A DNA stretch of 64,000 nt from an uncultured Eubacteriales bacterium. Lineage in GTDB: Bacteria; Bacillota; Clostridia; Oscillospirales; Acutalibacteraceae. The stretch covers positions 62,001 to 126,000 of the forward strand of contig CAKUUD010000002.1 in assembly GCA_934692675.1 (NCBI GenBank), written 5' to 3'. The notes below the pieces were generated by a model that did no database searches, had not been told where the DNA came from, and saw only the letters and a program-made list of their open reading frames with translations. Shown in pieces: positions 59,962 through 64,000 of this stretch (position 1 is its first letter; the number at the start of each line of letters is the position of its first letter). A program made the position numbers and the translations under genes.

Positions 59962-61140
59962 TTGATTTTGAATATTGTAAGATGGTACCTGGGTTATATT
60001 TCATTTGAAATCGAGGGAGAATGTGTAGAAAAGCTTATAAATAGATTTATAAAAGAAAAAATAAGCGTGTGGGATATAAGCAAGGTTGGAAAAAATTTTT
60101 ACGGTAGAGTTTTGGAACCTGATTTCGAAAAATTTGAAAAAATAGTAGAAGATAATAACTGTAGCTACAAAATTAGAAAAGAAAAAGGATGGCCGTTTTT
60201 TAGAAATAAATATAGAAAGCGAATTGGATTTTTGGTAGGCGTCGCGGTTTTTTTGAGCGTCATTTATTGTTTTTCGTTTTACATTTGGAATGTAAAAGTT
60301 TCAGGAAATGAAAATTTAAGCGCCGACGAAGTATTGCAAACCGTAAAAGAGCTTGGGATTTATCCGGGAGTTTCAAAAAGAAGTATAAATTTTCCACAGG
60401 TTGAACAAATGGCCATGATAAGGCTAAAAGACGTTGCTTGGATGTCGATTAATGTTTCGGGAAGTTGTGTTAATGTATCTTTGAAAGAAAAAGCAAAGCA
60501 GCCCGAACTTGTTTCTAAAGGTGAGCCTTGTAATATAGTTGCAAAATGTAGCGGGCAAATTGAAAAAGTAGAAACATATAGCGGTACCGCGTGCGTTAAT
60601 ACCAACGATGTAGTTACTGAAGGTCAGCTTTTAATTAGCGGTATCGTAGAAAATTTGAACAGCGAAAATTCTTTTGTATGTGCCGAAGGAAAAGTTTTTG
60701 CTAAAGTGAGAAAAAATATCGTTCAAAAGATCGAAATCAACCAAACGAAAGCTAAAGACACAGGAAAAGTAATTAAAAAATATGATTTTTATGTGTTGGG
60801 TATGAGAATTCCTGTTGGTCATGGAAAAAATACAGATGAGAACTATAGAGTGGAGGAAAAAGAAAATAAACCGGTTGTTTTCGGCATGGAGCTGCCGTTC
60901 AAAATGAAAAAGGATACTTATTATGAACAATCGTACGAAAACATTTCCCTGTCCGAGGAAGAAGCCTATTCAGAATTGGAAAAAAATATTGATGCCGAAG
61001 AAAAGCAGGGACTTTCGGATTGTCAAATTTTAGAAAAATCTTCAGAAAAATATGTAGAAGGTGATCAAGCAGTTATTAACAATACTTATGTTTGTATGGA
61101 AAATATAGGTAAAAAAGAAAAAATTTTATTTGAAGATTAG
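59962..61140 (+). CDS. yqfD: Sporulation protein YqfD
   Basis: A 392-residue sporulation membrane protein. N-terminal cytoplasmic domain with VRWYLGYISFEIEG; a transmembrane helix at about residues 88-108 (IGFLVGVAVFLSVIYCFSFY); then a POTRA-like extracytoplasmic domain beginning WNVKVSGNENLS. TTG 59962 is taken as start because the GTG at 59950 lies within the AGAGGTG ribosome binding site. It lies 40 bases after yqfC. phoH, which usually follows, is absent. Confidence 0.9.
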   Translation: MILNIVRWYLGYISFEIEGECVEKLINRFIKEKISVWDISKVGKNFYGRVLEPDFEKFEKIVEDNNCSYKIRKEKGWPFFRNKYRKRIGFLVGVAVFLSVIYCFSFYIWNVKVSGNENLSADEVLQTVKELGIYPGVSKRSINFPQVEQMAMIRLKDVAWMSINVSGSCVNVSLKEKAKQPELVSKGEPCNIVAKCSGQIEKVETYSGTACVNTNDVVTEGQLLISGIVENLNSENSFVCAEGKVFAKVRKNIVQKIEINQTKAKDTGKVIKKYDFYVLGMRIPVGHGKNTDENYRVEEKENKPVVFGMELPFKMKKDTYYEQSYENISLSEEEAYSELEKNIDAEEKQGLSDCQILEKSSEKYVEGDQAVINNTYVCMENIGKKEKILFED

Positions 61141-61211
61141 TAAAATATTCACCAAAAAGTAAAGCGTATGTTTAATACTTGTGAAATTATTTTATATTTA
61201 TAATAAAGTGT

Positions 61212-61240
61212 TTGACAAGAGAGGAAACTTGCATTATAAT
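61212..61240 (+). promoter_or_regulatory. Strong sigma-A-type promoter before ybeY
   Basis: Consensus TTGACA (61212-61217), a 17-base spacer and TATAAT (61235-61240). Transcription would start near 61247, 240 bases before ybeY. Confidence 0.88.
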
Positions 61241-61244
61241 TAAT

Positions 61245-61486
61245 ATTTGTAAAACATTTTGCAAATGCACCTTGAAATGCTAAGAAAATTAATTTGTTTT
61301 AACAAAAAAGCTTGTAAGAGTTGTAGAAAATTGTAATAAATAACGATAAAACGCATTATTAAGAAAATATTATGAGAATTATTGTTGATAATTAGCGATT
61401 GAAGCAGAAGTTTTTTTAGCAAAGGACAATAAAATTTTATGTAAATGACAAATTTCGTGTTTATTAATTCAGGAGGATGAAATTTA
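61245..61486 (+). other. Long AT-rich leader with a 5' hairpin
   Basis: A non-coding stretch of about 240 bases between the promoter and ybeY. It begins with ATTTGTAAAA (61245-61254) and its complement TTTTGCAAAT (61257-61266), forming a hairpin right at the predicted 5' end, and ends with CAGGAGGATG before ybeY. No known riboswitch or small RNA was recognised. A 23-codon ATG frame at 61265-61336 has no ribosome binding site. Confidence 0.45.
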
Positions 61487-62005
61487 ATGGTTGTTGACAA
61501 AACTAGAGTGATAATTGTGAATAGACAAAAGGAGATAAAAATTCCAACAGGAATTCGTATGCTTATAAGAAGATGCTGCAACGCTGTGCTTAAACTCGAG
61601 AAATTTAAGGGTTCGGCAGAGGTTAGCGTTACTATAGTTGACAATGCGTACATACAAAGTTTAAACAAGCAATATAGAAATAAAGATGTTCCTACCGATG
61701 TACTTTCTTTCCCTATGGGCGAAAATGGTGTTTATGAAGTTGACCCTGAAACAAATTCTCAAATTCTCGGAGACATAGTTATTTCCATGGAAAAAGTTTT
61801 GGAGCAAAGTAAATTGTATGGACACAGCTTGAGAAGAGAAGTGGCATATCTTACAGCTCACGGAATGCTTCATTTGTTGGGATACGACCATGAACAAGGC
61901 GGAATTGAAAAAATGCGCATGAGAGAAAGAGAAGACAGAGTTCTTGATTTATTAGGATTTTCAAACGCAGTTTCTTACGTATTAGATGAAGAAGAAACTA
62001 AATAG
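61487..62005 (+). CDS. ybeY: Endoribonuclease YbeY
   Basis: Single-strand endoribonuclease needed for 16S rRNA 3'-end maturation and ribosome quality control. Zinc motif is H-x3-H-x5-H: HGMLHLLGYDHE near the C-terminus. DVPTDVLSFPM and GDIVISMEKV are conserved. It has 172 residues; a 10-residue N-terminal extension (MVVDKTRVII) is unremarkable. AGGAGG precedes the ATG. It is the first gene of ybeY-dgkA-era-yqzL-recO. Confidence 0.95.
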   Translation: MVVDKTRVIIVNRQKEIKIPTGIRMLIRRCCNAVLKLEKFKGSAEVSVTIVDNAYIQSLNKQYRNKDVPTDVLSFPMGENGVYEVDPETNSQILGDIVISMEKVLEQSKLYGHSLRREVAYLTAHGMLHLLGYDHEQGGIEKMRMREREDRVLDLLGFSNAVSYVLDEEETK

Positions 62006-62006
62006 T

Positions 62007-62534
62007 ATGAGAATTTTAAAAAGTTTTAAATATGCAATTAGAGGTATAATTTATACAATAAGAAACGAACGAAATATGAGAGTACATTCGGTCGTTTCTC
62101 TTTGTGTTATTTTTCTTTCTTTCTTTTTCAATTTATCCGCTGAGAAATATTGTATTCTAGGACTCGTTATATCTTTTGTCATTGTTAGCGAAGTCATAAA
62201 CAGCTCGCTCGAGAGTCTAATAGATTTGTGCGCCAAGGATTACAATTCCATTGCTAAAGCCGCCAAAGATATGGCCGCAGGCGCTGTTTTGATAGCTTCA
62301 ATTACAGCTGTGGTTGTCGGAGCGATACTGTTTAGTGATTTTCAAGGCTATGTGAGATTGTACAATTTTTGTATTCGGTGCCCATGGATAATTCTTCCAG
62401 CCATAGTTTTTGCGGTAGTGGGATATTTCTACGTGTTTTTAGGCCCCACCGAAACCAAAAATAGAATAAAATTAAACTTTAAAAATATAATAAATAAACT
62501 AAATATTAAAAAATTTAACGGGAGGTCAAATTGA
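62007..62534 (+). CDS. dgkA: Diacylglycerol/undecaprenol kinase family protein (DgkA)
   Basis: Small membrane kinase; in Gram-positives it phosphorylates undecaprenol. NERNMRVH and the catalytic-helix region EVINSSLESLIDLCAKD followed by KAAKDMAAGAVL identify the family. The usual three helices are followed by an extra hydrophobic region (about residues 110-150), making it about 175 residues against about 120 normally. ATG 62007 follows the ybeY stop by one base; an in-frame ATG at 61986 lies inside ybeY. It overlaps era by four bases. Confidence 0.88.
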   Translation: MRILKSFKYAIRGIIYTIRNERNMRVHSVVSLCVIFLSFFFNLSAEKYCILGLVISFVIVSEVINSSLESLIDLCAKDYNSIAKAAKDMAAGAVLIASITAVVVGAILFSDFQGYVRLYNFCIRCPWIILPAIVFAVVGYFYVFLGPTETKNRIKLNFKNIINKLNIKKFNGRSN

Positions 62535-63442
62535 ACGATATAAATACAAAATCTCTGTTTATTTCTGTGGTAGGCAAGCCTAATGTTGGAAAATCTTCTT
62601 TAGTTAATATGGTGGTAAATTCAAAAATTTCTATTGTTTCTCCAAAACCGCAAACCACTCGTGATAAAATTTTAGGAATTTTTACCAACGAAAATACGCA
62701 GCTAGTTTTTATCGATACGCCGGGACTACTTCAGCCAAAAAATAGGCTGGGGGATTATATGGTTTCTCAGATAAATAGTTCTTTTTCCGGAGCTGAAGCC
62801 ATTTTGCACGTCGTTGAAGTGGGGAATGATTTAAATCAATTGGATGAAAAATTGATTGAAAAATTTAAAAAAGTTAATATTCCCGTGATTCTTGTTATCA
62901 ATAAAATAGATTTATTGAAGGACAAGACTTCATTAATTGAAGAAATAGATAAGTGGCGCAAAGAATTTTCGTACGCGCAAATAATTCCGATTTCTGCTAA
63001 AACCGGTGACGGAAGGGAAATTTTGATTAAGGAATTGTCTGAATTTGCGATGCCTTCGGTATTCTTTTTTGACAAAGATGATATCACTGACAGAAGTGTA
63101 AGAAATTTGACTGCCGATATAATAAGAGAAAAACTTTTGTACTTTTTGGACAAAGAATTACCTCATGGCGTGGCTGTTTCTATTGAAAAGTTTAAACATA
63201 GAAATGATACTTTGGTTGACATTGACGCAGTTATTTATTGCGAAAAATCAAATCATAAATCCATAATTATAGGTAAAAATGGAAGTATGATAAAAAATGT
63301 AGGTACGGAAGCTCGAAAAGATTTAGAACAGATGATAGATTGCAAAGTTAACTTAAAATTGTGGGTAAAAGTTAAAGAAAATTGGAGAAATCGTGAAAGT
63401 ATTTTGAATAGCCTGGGCTATAAGGAATTTAATATGAAATAA
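62531..63442 (+). CDS. era: GTPase Era
   Basis: Ras-like GTPase with KH domain that helps 30S assembly by binding the 16S 3' end. G1 GKPNVGKSS, G3 DTPG, G4 NKID and G5 SAKTG are present; the effector region has SPKPQTTRDKILG. The KH domain near residue 240 reads IIGKNGSMIKNVGTEARKDLE. It has 303 residues. It starts at TTG 62531 after GGAGGTC. Adjacent to ybeY and recO, the classical arrangement. Confidence 0.97.
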   Translation: MNDINTKSLFISVVGKPNVGKSSLVNMVVNSKISIVSPKPQTTRDKILGIFTNENTQLVFIDTPGLLQPKNRLGDYMVSQINSSFSGAEAILHVVEVGNDLNQLDEKLIEKFKKVNIPVILVINKIDLLKDKTSLIEEIDKWRKEFSYAQIIPISAKTGDGREILIKELSEFAMPSVFFFDKDDITDRSVRNLTADIIREKLLYFLDKELPHGVAVSIEKFKHRNDTLVDIDAVIYCEKSNHKSIIIGKNGSMIKNVGTEARKDLEQMIDCKVNLKLWVKVKENWRNRESILNSLGYKEFNMK

Positions 63443-63571
63443 ACAAAAACATTTGTTAAATTATATTAAAATTTTGAAATATGTCTATATTTTTTATTTG
63501 AATAGTAGTATAATATCCCTTAGAGATTGGCTTATAAAAGTTTTATATCTCTAAAGGAGGTATCTGAAATT

Positions 63572-63739
63572 ATGGATAACAATTCAGCATGGGAAAAATT
63601 CCAAAAATCCGGGAGTATTATTGATTATCTGAAATATAAATCCGGATTTGAGATGTTGCCCCTTGCTTTTACGAAAGATAAATATGATGGCTCTCAAGGT
63701 GAAATAGATGCACATAGAAATAAAGGGAATAATCATTAA
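63572..63739 (+). CDS. Small YqzL-like protein
   Basis: A 55-residue protein located exactly where yqzL lies in Firmicutes, between era and recO. It has the typical N-terminal AWEKFQKSGSIIDYLKYK. Function is unknown. AAAGGAGG (63553-63560) precedes the ATG at 63572. Its last 31 bases overlap the recO start. A TATAAT-like -10 at 63509-63514 suggests a promoter, but no clear -35 was found. Confidence 0.72.
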   Translation: MDNNSAWEKFQKSGSIIDYLKYKSGFEMLPLAFTKDKYDGSQGEIDAHRNKGNNH

Positions 63740-64000
63740 AGAGGCTAATTATAAAGATAACGATAAGATTTTGACAATATTTACAGCTGAGAAGGGAATA
63801 ATTTCAGCTGTGGCTCGCGGTTGCAAAAAAATTAAAAATCGAGTAGGAGCGATGCTGCAGGTGTTCTCTTATGGTTCGTTTTCCTTGCAGGTCACTTCGA
63901 AAGGATATATTATAAGTGATGCTAGAGTTGATGAAGTTTTTTTTGGATTAAGAGAAGACTTGGAAAGATTGGCTTTAGCACAGTATTTCTGCGAACTTAT
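63709..64000 (+). CDS. recO: DNA repair protein RecO, 3' end cut off by the window
   Basis: Recombination mediator loading RecA with RecF/RecR. The first 97 residues are present: MHIEIKGIIIKEANYKDNDK, then LTIFTAEKGIISAVARG, the N-terminal OB-fold of RecO, and the start of the helical domain (GLREDLERLALAQYF). The ATG at 63709 follows AAGGTGA by five bases and lies inside yqzL. Standard position downstream of era. Confidence 0.93.

Noticed and set aside
61265..61336. Small frame of 23 codons with a C-K-S-C-R element in the ybeY leader
   Set aside because: No ribosome binding site and its ATG lies in the hairpin at the predicted RNA 5' end; chance is more likely.
61240..61668. Open frame of 142 codons on the minus strand across the ybeY leader
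   Set aside because: It runs through the conserved ybeY gene in antisense, has AT-driven composition and no ribosome binding site.

Overview
The window is AT-rich (roughly one third G+C by eye) and fully bacterial. It comes from an endospore-forming, diaminopimelate-type member of the Clostridia. The evidence is the complete spoIIIAA-AH operon, yabP/yabQ, yqfC/yqfD, ylbJ, sepF-divIVA, a PASTA kinase/phosphatase pair, two murA paralogues, LL-diaminopimelate aminotransferase (dapL) with dapF, and strong AGGAGG-type ribosome binding sites. A family in or near the Oscillospirales/Ruminococcaceae is my inference, not something proved here. Nothing looks like a prophage, insertion sequence or CRISPR array. 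The window is almost entirely core chromosome, cut at both ends: miaB lacks its 5' end and recO its 3' end.

Layout. 1-8.4 kb: miaB, a RicF/YlbF-like Cys-tailed protein, mutS, mutL, miaA and a HlyD-like membrane protein, forming a tRNA-modification and mismatch-repair operon. 8.5-10.4 kb: sepF and divIVA (division), then a small orphan membrane protein with its own promoter and terminator. 10.4-13.2 kb (minus): tadA, a cation diffusion facilitator, and a cohesin/cadherin-like surface protein. 13.3-20.8 kb: mscS, a DUF4364 regulator, rlmN, the PP2C phosphatase and PrkC kinase, murA and the WalJ/YycJ hydrolase. 20.8-23.9 kb (minus): a glycosyltransferase flanked by two paralogous flippase-like membrane proteins. 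24.1-29.1 kb: second murA, ftsQ, a methionine gamma-lyase-like enzyme, yabP/yabQ, divIC and an S1 protein. 29.2-36.7 kb: dapF, pyrG, dapL, recA, recX, pgsA and cysS. 36.7-40.7 kb: potABCD polyamine transporter. 40.7-43.1 kb: cmk, plsC, ispH and a small double-glycine-leader peptide. 43.0-46.1 kb: an M24 peptidase (minus), thiT, an amidase and ferritin. 46.2-48.6 kb (minus): tRNA-Gly and tRNA-Leu, an unknown protein and an orphan solute-binding lipoprotein. 48.7-53.7 kb: spoIIIAA-AH. 53.7-56.7 kb (minus): nif3, trmK, a zinc-ribbon protein preceded by a transcribed but damaged tRNA-like element, and a DUF11 protein. 57.0-64 kb: a G5/3D cell-wall protein, ylbJ (minus), yqfC, yqfD, ybeY, dgkA, era, yqzL and recO.

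How the genes fit together. Cell-envelope construction (murA x2, dapF, dapL, plsC, pgsA, the WalJ-like hydrolase, PrkC/PrpC, amidase, 3D protein), division (sepF, divIVA, ftsQ, divIC), genome maintenance (mutSL, recA, recX, recO) and sporulation (mother-cell spoIIIA channel genes, YabP/Q, YqfC/D, YlbJ) dominate. Translation and RNA maturation (miaB, miaA, tadA, rlmN, trmK, era, ybeY, cysS, tRNAs) fill in the rest.

Points worth a second look: an orphan double-glycine-leader peptide behind ispH; ispH and the methionine gamma-lyase-like gene apparently starting at ATA and ATT codons behind perfect ribosome binding sites, with thiT and divIC as weaker candidates; a transcribed tRNA-like element missing one strand of its anticodon stem in the leader of a zinc-ribbon gene; a long structured leader where phoH is usually found before ybeY; and a 13-bp inverted repeat around the start of the cation-exporter transcript.
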